64,000 bases of DNA from Arthrobacter sp. NicSoilB4. Lineage in GTDB: Bacteria; Actinomycetota; Actinomycetes; Actinomycetales; Micrococcaceae. The stretch covers positions 1,612,001-1,676,000 of the forward strand of contig NZ_AP024653.1 in NCBI RefSeq assembly GCF_019977335.1. The letters run 5' to 3'. Below, one piece after another: positions 34,610 through 42,979 of the stretch. Made by a program: the position numbers and the translations under genes. The notes below the pieces were generated by a model, which made no database searches, had not been told where the DNA came from, and saw only the letters and a list, made by a program, of their open reading frames with translations. Every line of letters begins with the position of its first letter. The stretch's first letter is position 1.

Positions 34610-35068
34610 TCAGGACTGCTGGGGGAGCGCGGCAACCTTGCGCTTGATCCGGCCCAGCATCGCGGTCATCCCGCGCATCCGCAGCGGAGTGATGGCCCGG
34701 GTGAGGCCGAGCAGCTCCGGCATATCGTCCGGCACCGCCAGTATCTCCGCCCGGCTCAACCCGTCGAGGCCCTCGTGCAGCACGCCCGCGAAACCCCGGG
34801 TCGTGGGGGCCTCCGGGGGCGCCTTGAAGAAGAGCCGGACGCTTTCGGCCGCGCCGCCGTCGGACTTTTCCGTTTCAATCGTCAGGAACAGCGGCGACTG
34901 GCACTCGACCACCTGCTCCATCAGCTCCGGGTGGTCCTTGAGCCGGTCCGGGAGTTCCGGGAGTTCGCGGGAGAACTCGAGCAGCAACTGAAGCCGTTCG
35001 GGCTCGGTGACGGCCTGGAAATCGTCAACAATTTCCGCCAATGCGGTGGGGAGGGCAGAAGTATTCAT
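34610..35068 (-). CDS. SufE family cysteine desulfuration protein
   Basis: Accepts sulfur from the cysteine desulfurase for Fe-S cluster assembly. At 152 residues it shows the SufE pattern with the active Cys56 in LMEQVVECQSPLFLTIE, preceded by DDFQAVTEPERLQLLLEFS. Start is ATG 35068 (GGAAG about 4 nt upstream); an in-frame start at 35086 adds a short MRKLEV extension. It is adjacent to a rhodanese on the same strand, consistent with joint sulfur transfer. Confidence 0.9.
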   Translation of the reverse strand: MNTSALPTALAEIVDDFQAVTEPERLQLLLEFSRELPELPDRLKDHPELMEQVVECQSPLFLTIETEKSDGGAAESVRLFFKAPPEAPTTRGFAGVLHEGLDGLSRAEILAVPDDMPELLGLTRAITPLRMRGMTAMLGRIKRKVAALPQQS

Positions 35069-35125
35069 CACTTCCAGCTTACGCACGCGCGGCGATTGTG
35101 TCCTTGTCGGGGCACGCGCACACGG

Positions 35126-36043
35126 CTACTTGGCGGCCGGCACCGTGCCGCGTTCGGCGCCCTTGACGATCGGAACGCGGACGGCGTTGCCCCATTCGGT
35201 CCAGGAACCGTCGTAGTTGCGGACCGTCTCGAAGCCCAGCAGGTACTTGAGCGCGAACCATGTGTGGCTGGACCGCTCGCCGATGCGGCAGTACGCCACG
35301 ACGTCGTCGCCTTCCTTCAGCCCGGCCTCGCCCAGGTAGAGCGCCTCAAGTTCGGGGCGGGTCCGGTAGGTGCCGTCCCCGGCGGCCGCCCGGGCCCACG
35401 GGATGGAGGCTGCGGTGGGGATGTGGCCGCCGCGGAGGGCTCCTTCCTCGGGGTAGGCGGGCATGTGCGTTCGCTGGCCCGTGTACTCCTCTGCGGAGCG
35501 GACGTCGATCAGCGGCTTGCCGAAGTGGGCAAGGACATCGTCCTTGAAGGCGCGGATCGGGGCGTCGTTGCGTTCGACGACGGGGTAGTCACCGGGCGTG
35601 GCGACCGTGCGGTCCGTGGTGGTAGCGCGGCCTTCGGCGATCCACTTGTCCCGGCCGCCGTCGAGCAGCCGGACGTCCTCGTGGCCGAAGAGCTCGAAGA
35701 CCCAAAGGGCGTAGGCGGCCCACCAGTTGGATTTGTCGCCGTAGATGACTACCGTGCTGTCACGGGAGATCCCTTTGGCAGCGGCGAGGGCGGCGAACGC
35801 TTCGCCGTCCACGTAGTCGCGGGTGACCTCGTCGTTCAGGTCGGTGTGCCAGTCGATCTTCACGGCTCCGGGGATGTGGCCGGTCTCGTAGAGCAGCACG
35901 TCCTCGTCGGACTCCACCACCACGAGCTTGCCGTCCTGGAGCGCTCCGGATTCGATCGCGGCGGCCAGCCACTCGGTGGATACGAGCCGCTCGGGGTGGG
36001 CGTAGGCGGCGAACTTCTCGTTCTGCTCAACGGGGTAGGGCAT
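35126..36043 (-). CDS. Sulfurtransferase (two-domain rhodanese)
   Basis: Thiosulfate- or mercaptopyruvate-type sulfurtransferase, 305 residues, with two rhodanese domains. The active-site loop is in the second domain: C252 in [16 protein letters not shown]. The N-terminal domain is inactive. The loop CRIGERSS is thiosulfate-type in actinobacterial CysA/SseA proteins. It is next to the SufE gene (57-bp gap), on the same strand, suggesting a sulfur-transfer pair. Start ATG 36043. Confidence 0.92.
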   Translation of the reverse strand: MPYPVEQNEKFAAYAHPERLVSTEWLAAAIESGALQDGKLVVVESDEDVLLYETGHIPGAVKIDWHTDLNDEVTRDYVDGEAFAALAAAKGISRDSTVVIYGDKSNWWAAYALWVFELFGHEDVRLLDGGRDKWIAEGRATTTDRTVATPGDYPVVERNDAPIRAFKDDVLAHFGKPLIDVRSAEEYTGQRTHMPAYPEEGALRGGHIPTAASIPWARAAAGDGTYRTRPELEALYLGEAGLKEGDDVVAYCRIGERSSHTWFALKYLLGFETVRNYDGSWTEWGNAVRVPIVKGAERGTVPAAK

Positions 36044-36284
36044 TGGAATGGCCTTTCACTGAAACGGTCAGGAGGCCGGGCCATGGAAGGATCGAACGCG
36101 GCGCCGGGCCTTCTCCAACACTAGCCACGCCCCGCCGGGATTACTCCACCGCGTTCACACTCGGAAATATGGCCTTCGTCACGTGAAGTCCCCCGTGCAC
36201 GCCGCCCGACCATACGTCCCGTCGGGGAGACCGTGCATTGCCGGTATTCTTTCTGGGGACAAGAGACCAGCAGAACGGACCACC

Positions 36285-37322
36285 TTGGTACAGATCGAAC
36301 AGCTCGCCGCCCGCACCCCGGCAGTTTCAGTGGATGAACTCCTCAACGGGTTTTATCCGTCGCCGCGCTTCGGTGAGGTTTCGTTTTCCAGCTACCGGCC
36401 GGATCCGTCCCAGCCCAGCCAGGCCTCCGCGGTCCGGGCATTGGAGGGATTCGCGGCCAACGTCGGAGCGCGCGACGGCGATGGGCTCTTCAAGCGCCTC
36501 TTCGGCAAGAAGGACACATCCCGGGCCGGGATCTACCTCGACGGCGGCTTCGGCGTCGGCAAGACCCACCTGCTCGCCTCGCTTTGGCACGCGGCGCCCG
36601 GGCCCAAGGCCTTCGGCACCTTCGTCGAATACACCAACCTCGTCGGGGCGCTGTCCTTCCGCAAGACCGTCGAAGCGCTGAGCCACTACAAGCTGGTCTG
36701 CATCGACGAATTCGAGCTCGACGATCCGGGCGACACTGTGCTGATGTCCCGGCTCATGCGCGAGCTGGCCGACGCCGGCGTCAAGCTTGCGGCCACGTCC
36801 AACACCCTGCCGGGCTCCCTGGGCGACGGCCGCTTTGCCGCCGTCGACTTCGCCCGGGAAATCCAGGTGCTGGCGGACCAGTTCGACGTCGTCCGGATCG
36901 ACGGCGAGGACTTCCGCCACCGCGGCCTGCCCGCGGCTCCTCAGCCGCTGCCTAACGAGCAGCTGACGCACCACATGCAGAATGAGTTCCATGGCAAGAC
37001 GGTGGCGCGCGATGAGTTCAGCACGCTGATCGATCACCTGGCCGGCGTTCACCCCAGCCGTTACCGCCAGCTGCTCGACGGCATCGAGGGCGTCGTCTGG
37101 AAGAACGTCCACACCATTACCGAACAGGCCGTCGCACTGCGCTTCGTGGTGCTCGCGGACCGGCTTTACGACAAGGACGTGCCGATCCTGGCCAGCGGCG
37201 TGCCGTTCGACCAGCTCTTCACCGAGGAAATGATGACCGGCGGGTACATGAAAAAGTACTTCCGCGCCGTCTCGAGGCTCACCGCCCTGGCCCGCGAGGG
37301 CCAGAACCACGAACCCTCCTAG
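36285..37322 (+). CDS. zapE: Cell division ATPase ZapE
   Basis: AFG1-like P-loop ATPase linked to FtsZ ring dynamics. 345 residues; Walker A is GGFGVGKTHLL and Walker B LVCIDEFELDDPGDT with the sensor-type LAATSNTLP. Start is TTG at 36285 (VQIEQLAARTPAVSVDELL), since the earlier frame (PVHAARPYV...) is not family-like; its ribosome-binding site is weak. It is divergent from the rhodanese (241-bp gap) and convergent with the antitoxin-family gene across a terminator-like palindrome. Confidence 0.9.
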   Translation: MVQIEQLAARTPAVSVDELLNGFYPSPRFGEVSFSSYRPDPSQPSQASAVRALEGFAANVGARDGDGLFKRLFGKKDTSRAGIYLDGGFGVGKTHLLASLWHAAPGPKAFGTFVEYTNLVGALSFRKTVEALSHYKLVCIDEFELDDPGDTVLMSRLMRELADAGVKLAATSNTLPGSLGDGRFAAVDFAREIQVLADQFDVVRIDGEDFRHRGLPAAPQPLPNEQLTHHMQNEFHGKTVARDEFSTLIDHLAGVHPSRYRQLLDGIEGVVWKNVHTITEQAVALRFVVLADRLYDKDVPILASGVPFDQLFTEEMMTGGYMKKYFRAVSRLTALAREGQNHEPS

Positions 37323-37347
37323 GGACGTACCACTCCGCCTCCAACAG

Positions 37348-37410
37348 CAACGCGGGGTCACTTCCAGCCCATCCTGACGTAACGGATGGGCTCGAAGTGG
37401 CCCCGCGTTG
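37348..37410. repeat. Dispersed palindromic element, copy 1 (bidirectional terminator-like)
   Basis: Outer arms 37348-37364 (CAACGCGGGGTCACTTC) and 37394-37410 pair with a single mismatch; an inner GCCCATC/GATGGGC pair extends the hairpin. It shares the 16-mer CAACGCGGGGTCACTT with the element at 53057-53123. It lies between the convergent zapE and antitoxin-like genes. Confidence 0.8.
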
Positions 37411-37495
37411 TGGCGTTAAGCCGTTTCCGGCGTTAAACGCCGGAGGTGCCGGCGCCGCCTCTCGGCGGGACCGACACCTCGCTGACGTATCTGGG

Positions 37496-37765
37496 TCAGA
37501 GGCCCGGCTGGCGGGGTTCCCCGGCAACGGGGGGCTGGCCGGCTACGGGAGGCTGTTCGGCGACGGGGGCCTCGTTGGGCCGGTCGTTCGCCTTGTCCAC
37601 GAAGTCGGAAGCGCCGCGCTGCACAGCATCGATCTTGTCGGCGTGCTTTCCGCCGGTCTTGGTGTCGACGAAATCGCCGGCCTTTTCGATGCCGTCCTTG
37701 ATGGCTTGTTCGTTGCCACCAATTACTTGCTGAGCCTTGCCCTTTAGATCGTCAAGTAATCCCAC
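37496..37765 (-). CDS. Antitoxin-family protein (MT0933-like)
   Basis: An 89-residue protein of the MT0933-like antitoxin family: MGLLDDLKGKAQQVIGGNEQ at the start, KTGGKHADKIDAVQRGASDF in the middle and a Pro/Val/Glu-rich tail (EQPPVAGQPPVAG). The second GTG at 37765 is chosen over the GTG at 37771 because the AAGGGAGG ribosome-binding site abuts the first and is 6 nt from the second. No toxin gene is beside it, so an active toxin-antitoxin pair is not supported; such solitary family members are frequent in Arthrobacter. Confidence 0.75.
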   Translation of the reverse strand: MGLLDDLKGKAQQVIGGNEQAIKDGIEKAGDFVDTKTGGKHADKIDAVQRGASDFVDKANDRPNEAPVAEQPPVAGQPPVAGEPRQPGL

Positions 37766-37927
37766 GGGCACCTCCCTTCGATCGCGGAGCCAGATCGCTC
37801 CTTGCGATTTCTACCCTAGCCGGAGGTGGCGGGGGTGCCAAGGGTGTCCGCCCACAGGATAAAAGAATTCGCTGCGGTGGAACAGGGGAGAAGGACCCGG
37901 GCTGCCCAGGCGAGCCGCACACAAAAA

Positions 37928-37951
37928 AGAGCAGCTCCGGGGAGCTGCTCT
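37928..37951 (-). terminator. Rho-independent terminator of the tRNA operon
   Basis: An 11-bp stem (AGAGCAGCTCC / GGAGCTGCTCT) followed on the minus strand by a six-U run. It lies 2 nt beyond the last tRNA-Val. Confidence 0.9.
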
Positions 37952-37953
37952 TG

Positions 37954-38028
37954 TGGTGGGCGATACTGGGATCGAACCAGTGACCTCTTCCGTGTCAGGG
38001 AAGCGCGCTACCGCTGCGCCAATCGCCC
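37954..38028 (-). tRNA. tRNA-Val (GAC)
   Basis: Cloverleaf with acceptor stem GGGCGAT/ATCGCCC; anticodon arm CTTCC-CTGACAC-GGAAG with anticodon GAC. The CCA end is encoded (75 nt including CCA). Last gene of the five-tRNA minus-strand operon. Same sequence as the copy at 38195-38269. Confidence 0.95.
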
Positions 38029-38066
38029 GCAACCGGAAGGATCCGGAGTGGAGTTGTAATGAAGAG

Positions 38067-38139
<73 letters not shown>

Positions 38140-38194
38140 ATTTAGTCCATGCCGGCTGGGCCGGTGGTACTGCATCAAGCAAGTTGCCTTGCTC

Positions 38195-38269
38195 TGGTGG
38201 GCGATACTGGGATCGAACCAGTGACCTCTTCCGTGTCAGGGAAGCGCGCTACCGCTGCGCCAATCGCCC
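38195..38269 (-). tRNA. tRNA-Val (GAC), second copy
   Basis: Same sequence as the tRNA at 37954-38028: anticodon GAC, acceptor GGGCGAT/ATCGCCC and encoded CCA. Confidence 0.95.
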
Positions 38270-38308
38270 CTTGCATCCGACCTAGACCGGAAACCAGGGT
38301 TTTCACCG

Positions 38309-38379
38309 AGGTGGGTACGGGATTCGAACCCGTGTATACGGCTTTGCAGGCCGCTGCCTCGCCTCTCGGCCAACCCACC
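38309..38379 (-). tRNA. tRNA-Cys (GCA)
   Basis: Acceptor stem GGTGGGT/ACCCACC with U73; anticodon arm with loop CTGCAAA, anticodon GCA. 71 nt, no encoded CCA. Confidence 0.95.
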
Positions 38380-38424
38380 GTGTAGATAGCATTCCGAAGA
38401 ACAATACCGTGACAGTGTCCTGCG

Positions 38425-38497
<73 letters not shown>

Positions 38498-38557
38498 ATT
38501 ATTGTCTGCAATTCCCCGCCGCAATCGGCATTTCCTCGCGTTCCAACGAGTAAGAAC

Positions 38558-38584
38558 TCTATAGGAGGTTCAGGGAACTTACAA
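38558..38584 (-). promoter_or_regulatory. Putative promoter of the tRNA operon
   Basis: On the minus strand TTGTAA (-35, 38579-38584) and TATAGA (-10, 38558-38563) are 15 bp apart, about 60 bp upstream of the first tRNA-Gly. The spacing is shorter than ideal. Confidence 0.4.
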
Positions 38585-38642
38585 ATCGAGACGACGACGG
38601 CGGGCGCCGGGGCCGCCGCATCCTTGAGTTCTAGGGGTTCTT

Positions 38643-38666
38643 GCTAATTACAGCCTTGTAATTAGC
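38643..38666. repeat. AT-rich perfect inverted repeat
   Basis: Arms GCTAATTACA and TGTAATTAGC around a GCCT loop, followed by GGCTTTTT on the plus strand. It is AT-rich in a GC-rich background. It could be a terminator or an operator; no gene upstream on the plus strand needs a terminator. Confidence 0.75.
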
Positions 38667-38814
38667 TGGCTTTTTCCGGGCGCCGTTGCTGCGGCCGGGG
38701 TGGTCCGCCGGGGTTCCTTGGTGTCTCCGCGAAGGACGCATTCGGGATCCCTGGAGTGTCGCGGTGCTCCGATTTCTAAATTCCGCCGAGGTGGGCTAGC
38801 ATTCAATGGCATTG

Positions 38815-38886
38815 GGGCGATTGGCGCAGTGGTAGCGCGCTTCGTTCACACCGAAGAGGTCACTGGTTCGAACCCAGTATCGCCCA
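38815..38886 (+). tRNA. tRNA-Val (CAC)
   Basis: Acceptor GGGCGAT/ATCGCCC, anticodon arm CTTCG-TTCACAC-CGAAG with anticodon CAC, T-loop TTCGAAC. 72 nt; the 3' end is followed by CCC rather than CCA, so CCA must be added. Confidence 0.93.
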
Positions 38887-38893
38887 CCCAAAG

Positions 38894-38930
38894 AATGGTC
38901 CGTTCCGCTCACCGAGCGGGGCGGACCATT
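38894..38930 (+). terminator. Terminator of tRNA-Val (CAC)
   Basis: A long stem GAATGGTCCG(TT)CCGCTC / GAGCGG(GG)CGGACCATT followed by GTTGTT, 8 nt after the tRNA. Confidence 0.85.
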
Positions 38931-38991
38931 GTTGTTAGTGCAGTGGGCTTGCTGTTTTCCCACTGTCAGAGCCCCGTGAAAGAGTTTTGCC

Positions 38992-39840
38992 ATGACCGCC
39001 CCTCTTCTTGCCCACGCCACGGACTACGGCCGGATGTACGCCCGCTCCACTTCGGAACAGTTCTCCGTCCCGTCCATCACCACCGTGATCGGCCAGCAGC
39101 CCCACGGCCTGGACGGCTGGTTTGGCTACATGGGCGCCAACAGCCTCGCGCAGGATCCGACACTGCCCGGCATCCTGGGCAGCCCGGCCAAGGTGCGGCA
39201 GGCGGTAAGCCGGGCGGCGAAGGCGGCGGAGACCTACCGCGACGACGCGGCGAAGCGCGGGGACAGGGTGCACAACTACTGCGAGCAGGTTGCCTTGCGT
39301 GCCCTGGGCCGTCCGCACGAGATGAAGGAGACCCGCGAAGCACTCGCCGCAAACGGTGAAGAAGCCTTCGCGGCCCGCTTCGACGAGTGGTGGGAGCTCT
39401 TCCAGGTTGAGCCGATCGCCCCTGAAATCACTGTGTGGAACAAGACCGTCGGTTACGCCGGCACCTTGGATCTGGTCGCCAAGATCAACGGCCGGACTTG
39501 CCTGATCGACTACAAGACCAAGGGCACCAGCCGCGACGGCACCGTGAAGCCGCTGGATGACAAAGTGGTCATGCAACTCGTGGCCGGAATGAAGGCCGAG
39601 GAAAGCCTCGTGGACCCGGTTGCGGGGGAGTGGGAGGCCTGGCAGCACGGCGAATCCCCGATTCTGCTGGCGGTTGCGGTTGGCCAGACGGAAGTCCGCC
39701 CCCTGCGCGCCAACCCGGATGTACTTAAGCATCACTGGTGGAAGTTCTGCGCCCTGCGACGCGTCTGGGAAATGTCGGCCGACACCACAGCCGCCGGAAC
39801 GGCGCTGCTGCCGCTCGCACCGCCGCCCATCGCCCGATAG
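38992..39840 (+). CDS. PD-(D/E)XK nuclease-fold protein (RecB/Cas4-like)
   Basis: A 282-residue protein with a nuclease-type PD-(D/E)XK core: an upstream GDRVH motif (H94), Glu145 in APEITVWN, Asp160 in YAGTLDLVAK, and Asp173-x-Lys175 in LIDYKTKG. Spacing and order match RecB/Cas4-like nucleases and are complete enough for activity. No helicase or HTH partner is next to it. It sits 105 bp after tRNA-Val(CAC), a position often used by accessory genes. Phage-related, repair or housekeeping roles cannot be separated here. Confidence 0.75.
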   Translation: MTAPLLAHATDYGRMYARSTSEQFSVPSITTVIGQQPHGLDGWFGYMGANSLAQDPTLPGILGSPAKVRQAVSRAAKAAETYRDDAAKRGDRVHNYCEQVALRALGRPHEMKETREALAANGEEAFAARFDEWWELFQVEPIAPEITVWNKTVGYAGTLDLVAKINGRTCLIDYKTKGTSRDGTVKPLDDKVVMQLVAGMKAEESLVDPVAGEWEAWQHGESPILLAVAVGQTEVRPLRANPDVLKHHWWKFCALRRVWEMSADTTAAGTALLPLAPPPIAR

Positions 39841-40298
39841 ACCCGACGTCGGCCGATAGTAGCGCTGGTTCTGCCGCGTTAGCACCGTCTCAGCGTCACT
39901 GTGGCCACCGTAGTCGGGTAGTGGCGCGTCGCGTCTCGTCTCGTCGTGTCACGTTCCGGAGCGGGATCCCGATGACCCGCCTAGATGACTTCCGCGTCCT
40001 CTCGGCGTCGTCGGGAACCGACAATCCACGGCCTGCCGTTCCCGTGCACCGTGCCTGCCCGGACCAGTGACGAGTTCCCGCCAGGACCAGCGACGGGTTC
40101 CTGCCCGTTCCAGCGACGGGTGAACGCCCATTCCCGTGACGGGCACCTCGCCTGAGGCTGCCTGCTGCATTTGCGTCCGCGCCCGAGGGAGGTGTGGCCG
40201 GAGTCAGTTGGCGTTGAGGAGCTCTCCGGCGTCGTTCGGTGAGTGCGCGGGTGGATAGAGGCGAGCGGCTCCGGCTCGGCGTGGACCAAATGCAGGGG
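39841..40298. other. Intergenic stretch downstream of the PD-(D/E)XK gene
   Basis: A 458-bp region with low-complexity GTCTCGTCTCGTCG-type sequence near 39930 and the 23-bp tandem repeats at 40062-40153. Short open frames on both strands look like repeat or GC-bias noise; no gene is supported. Confidence 0.6.
40062..40153. repeat. Four imperfect 23-bp tandem repeats
   Basis: Consecutive 23-bp units beginning GACCAGTGACGAG, GACCAGCGACGGG, TTCCAGCGACGGG and TTCCCGTGACGGG. The first two are the most alike. Confidence 0.75.
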
Positions 40299-41969
40299 TC
40301 AGGCTGCGGTGCCAAGGTCTGTGGGGTGGAAGTAGTAATTTCGTCGGGGTTTTTGGTGTGGGTCGATGTGTGGTGGCGGGATGAACCAGGGGATGCCGCT
40401 GCGGAGCTGGATGATCCATTGTTCTTTGTGGATCAGGTGGTGGTGGTGTGAACAGAGCAGGGTTCCGTTCTCTGTGCCTGTGGTTCCGCCGCGGGACCAG
40501 TAGGTGATGTGGTGGGCTTCGCACCACGGGGCGGGGATGGTGCAGCCGGGGAAGGTGCAGCCCTGGTCGCGGGCGGTGAGGGCTTTGCGGATGTGCGGCG
40601 GGAAGACCCGGGAAGCTCGGCCGATGTCCAGGATCCGGCCGTCGCCGCCCAGGAGGATGGGGATGATGTCCGCGTCGCAGGCGATCTTCCGGGCGGTGGA
40701 GGCGGTGACGGGGCCGGTGAAGAGCAAGTTGCCGGTGTGCGCCGTCGTTGCGCCGCGGGCGGCTTGGTCGTCGGTGCTGGAGAGCCGGGCGAGGAGGTCG
40801 CGGTAGTCGATGGTGACCATGACTTGGGGGCGGAGCCCTCCGGCTGCGGGCAGGGTGCCGGCGGCGAGGGCTACTTTGCTGGCGCCGACGAGGCCGTCGA
40901 GGAGTTTCTGCGGGCGCGAACGCAGGTCCAGCGGGACGTCCACACCGGCGTTGGCATCGGCCCACACGGGGTTCCCGCTGGCGGACTCCTCTGCGGCTTC
41001 TCCGGTGGCCGCTGCGGCGCGGGCCGTTGCTGCACTGTCTATTTCGGCTTCCGGGCCGCCGGAGGGGTTCCCTGCCTGTACTGACGTGCTGGTGCGGGGG
41101 TTGGTGGCGGTGTTCATGACGGTGAGGAGGTGTTCGAACTGTTCGGCGGTGGCGAAGATTTCCAGGTGCTGGAGTCCGTGGCGGGGTTTGCGGATGAAGG
41201 CGCCCTGGAGCTGGCGCAGGAGTTCCTCGGAGGGCTCGGCGCCGTCCTGGTCCAGCGCGTCAATCCAGTTCCGGGCCACGCGGGAGAGGACGTCCGGGTC
41301 GTTCTCGGCCGCGGTGCGGGTCAGGGCGTGCTCCAGCCGGTCGGCGGCGTCCGCGTCGCAGACGTGCCGGACGCGGTCCAGGGCCAGGGTGATGATGGTC
41401 GCGGACCGGGACGGGACCTCGCCGGCGGCGACGGCGGCCCCGAGGTCCCCATGCACGGCAGGCAGGGGTTCCCCGGCGAATCCCTGCCGCGGCAGGAGGC
41501 TCCCGGCGAGGGAGAGCCGGCGGCGGGCCTCGGCGGCGCTGATCCGCAGCCGCGCCCGCAGGAACTCCGTGGTGTTCCGGTACCCGTCATCCACCGCCGC
41601 GGCACCTGAATCCGCCGCGGACCCCGCCACGGCTGCCGAGGCGGAGGCCGTGCCCACAGCCCCGAAAACATCATCCGGCGTGGCGGGGAGCCCGTAGCTG
41701 GTGTCATCGCGCCAGCCCGTGGTCCAGCCCGTGCCGGCCTTCGTGGCCGTGGCAGCGGCCTGGGTCCTGGTCCGGTCCACGGCACCGGCCGCCACCAGCT
41801 GCAGGTACTCCGCGATCCGTGAGAACTCCTCGACCGTGCCGGCGAAATCCGCCGCCTCCCGGAACCCCATCAACGCCGAATCCCCGGCCGCCGTCGAACC
41901 CGCATCCCGCAGCAACGCCAGGGCGCCGCTCAAACTGTCCGTGCTGACCGGAGCGTCCGCGGAGTGCAA
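40299..41969 (-). CDS. DUF222/HNH endonuclease domain protein
   Basis: A 556-residue protein of the DUF222-HNH family, amplified in Arthrobacter and other actinobacteria. The N-terminal ~380 residues are the helical DUF222 region; the C-terminal HNH is CTFPGCTIPAPWCEAHHITYW with a zinc-like Cys pair and the catalytic HH, followed by the Asn and His clusters (ENGTLLCSHHHHLIH). It may be a domesticated or mobile-element endonuclease. The start is unsure: TTG 41969 is used, but the family-like region could begin elsewhere, since a 28-codon ORF (ATG 42060, stop 41974-41976) ends 4 nt before it. Confidence 0.87.
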   Translation of the reverse strand: MHSADAPVSTDSLSGALALLRDAGSTAAGDSALMGFREAADFAGTVEEFSRIAEYLQLVAAGAVDRTRTQAAATATKAGTGWTTGWRDDTSYGLPATPDDVFGAVGTASASAAVAGSAADSGAAAVDDGYRNTTEFLRARLRISAAEARRRLSLAGSLLPRQGFAGEPLPAVHGDLGAAVAAGEVPSRSATIITLALDRVRHVCDADAADRLEHALTRTAAENDPDVLSRVARNWIDALDQDGAEPSEELLRQLQGAFIRKPRHGLQHLEIFATAEQFEHLLTVMNTATNPRTSTSVQAGNPSGGPEAEIDSAATARAAAATGEAAEESASGNPVWADANAGVDVPLDLRSRPQKLLDGLVGASKVALAAGTLPAAGGLRPQVMVTIDYRDLLARLSSTDDQAARGATTAHTGNLLFTGPVTASTARKIACDADIIPILLGGDGRILDIGRASRVFPPHIRKALTARDQGCTFPGCTIPAPWCEAHHITYWSRGGTTGTENGTLLCSHHHHLIHKEQWIIQLRSGIPWFIPPPHIDPHQKPRRNYYFHPTDLGTAA

Positions 41970-42382
41970 TTCCTCAACGCGGCCCGCACCGGCGTGCCCT
42001 GCCGGTGCGTTGCCCCCGGCCCGAGTCCTCGACGCTAATGAAATCCCTGACGGCTTCCATAAATCCAGACTAGTGACGGGCTACGACATTTTTGCAGGGC
42101 ACAACGGCGTCGGCTTTTGGGTTCGAAAAGCAACCCTTGCATTAGTGCCGCGCCCGCACCCTCACCCCCCGCCGCACACTGACCGGTACCCGCCGGCTGG
42201 CCGAGCCGTACCCTGCACCCTCACACCCACCCCACCCCGCACCCACCCGCGCCCCGCACGCTCCAACGCCGCCGCCCGCACCCGCGCCCGCCCCCAATTC
42301 CCCGACCCGTCCCGGCCCAGGCCCGGAGTGCAACTAAACTGGACTGGATCCCGCCGCCGCCCACCGTAAGGACAGATTGCAC
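41970..42382. other. Spacer between HNH gene and def with C-rich tract
   Basis: A 413-bp region. It holds the short leader ORF of the HNH gene, the AT-richer promoter area near 42075-42130, and a C-rich (plus strand) tract at 42150-42320 that is G-quadruplex capable on the minus strand (42211-42238). No gene was identified. Confidence 0.55.
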
Positions 42383-42979
42383 ATGGCCATTTTGAATATC
42401 CGCATCATCGGCGATCCTGTGCTGCGCACAGTTGCAGATCCCGTGACGGAATTCGGGCCTGAGCTGGCGAAGCTTGTTGCCGACATGACCGAAACCATGG
42501 AGGACGTCGACGGGGCAGGCTTGGCCGCACCCCAGGTCGGCGTCAGCCAGCGGGTTTTCACCTACCGCATCCGCGGCGTCGAGGGACACATCATCAACCC
42601 CGTGCTGGAAAACAGCGAGGACTTCCAGCCCGACGAGGTCGAAGGCTGCCTCTCCATCCCCGGCCTCGGCTTCCCGGTCCGCCGGCACCGGCACACCCGC
42701 GTCACCGGCGTGGACCTGCACGGCAACCCCGTGACCGTGGAGGGCGAAGGCATGCTGGCCCGGGCCTTCCAGCACGAAACCGACCACCTGGACGGCATCC
42801 TCTTCACCGACCGGCTGGAAGGCGAGGACCGCAAGGCGGCGCTGCGCGCCATCCGGAACGCCAACTACGACTCCATCACCGAGCAGACGACGGCGAAGCG
42901 CGCCAAGACGGTGGGCAGCAGCTTTGGCTCCGGCACCGCAGGTTCGGGCAGCTTCGGCTCCTTCGGTAACTCCCAGTGA
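42383..42979 (+). CDS. def: Peptide deformylase
   Basis: Removes the formyl group from nascent proteins; Fe/Zn enzyme. All three motifs are present: GAGLAAPQVG (~44-53), EGCLSIP with metal ligand Cys89, and QHETDHLDG with ligands His131 and His135 and catalytic Glu132. The 198-residue protein has a Ser/Gly-rich C-terminal tail. Start ATG 42383 with AAGGAC 10 nt upstream; an in-frame TTG two codons earlier is unlikely. It overlaps fmt by 4 nt, so initiator formylation and deformylation are coupled. Confidence 0.96.
   Translation: MAILNIRIIGDPVLRTVADPVTEFGPELAKLVADMTETMEDVDGAGLAAPQVGVSQRVFTYRIRGVEGHIINPVLENSEDFQPDEVEGCLSIPGLGFPVRRHRHTRVTGVDLHGNPVTVEGEGMLARAFQHETDHLDGILFTDRLEGEDRKAALRAIRNANYDSITEQTTAKRAKTVGSSFGSGTAGSGSFGSFGNSQ

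Larger units (their letters stand above)
38498..38814. other. Intergenic spacer between the tRNA operon and tRNA-Val (CAC)
   Basis: A 317-bp spacer with the tRNA operon promoter near 38570 and an AT-rich perfect 10-bp hairpin at 38643-38666. No credible coding gene was seen. Confidence 0.6.
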
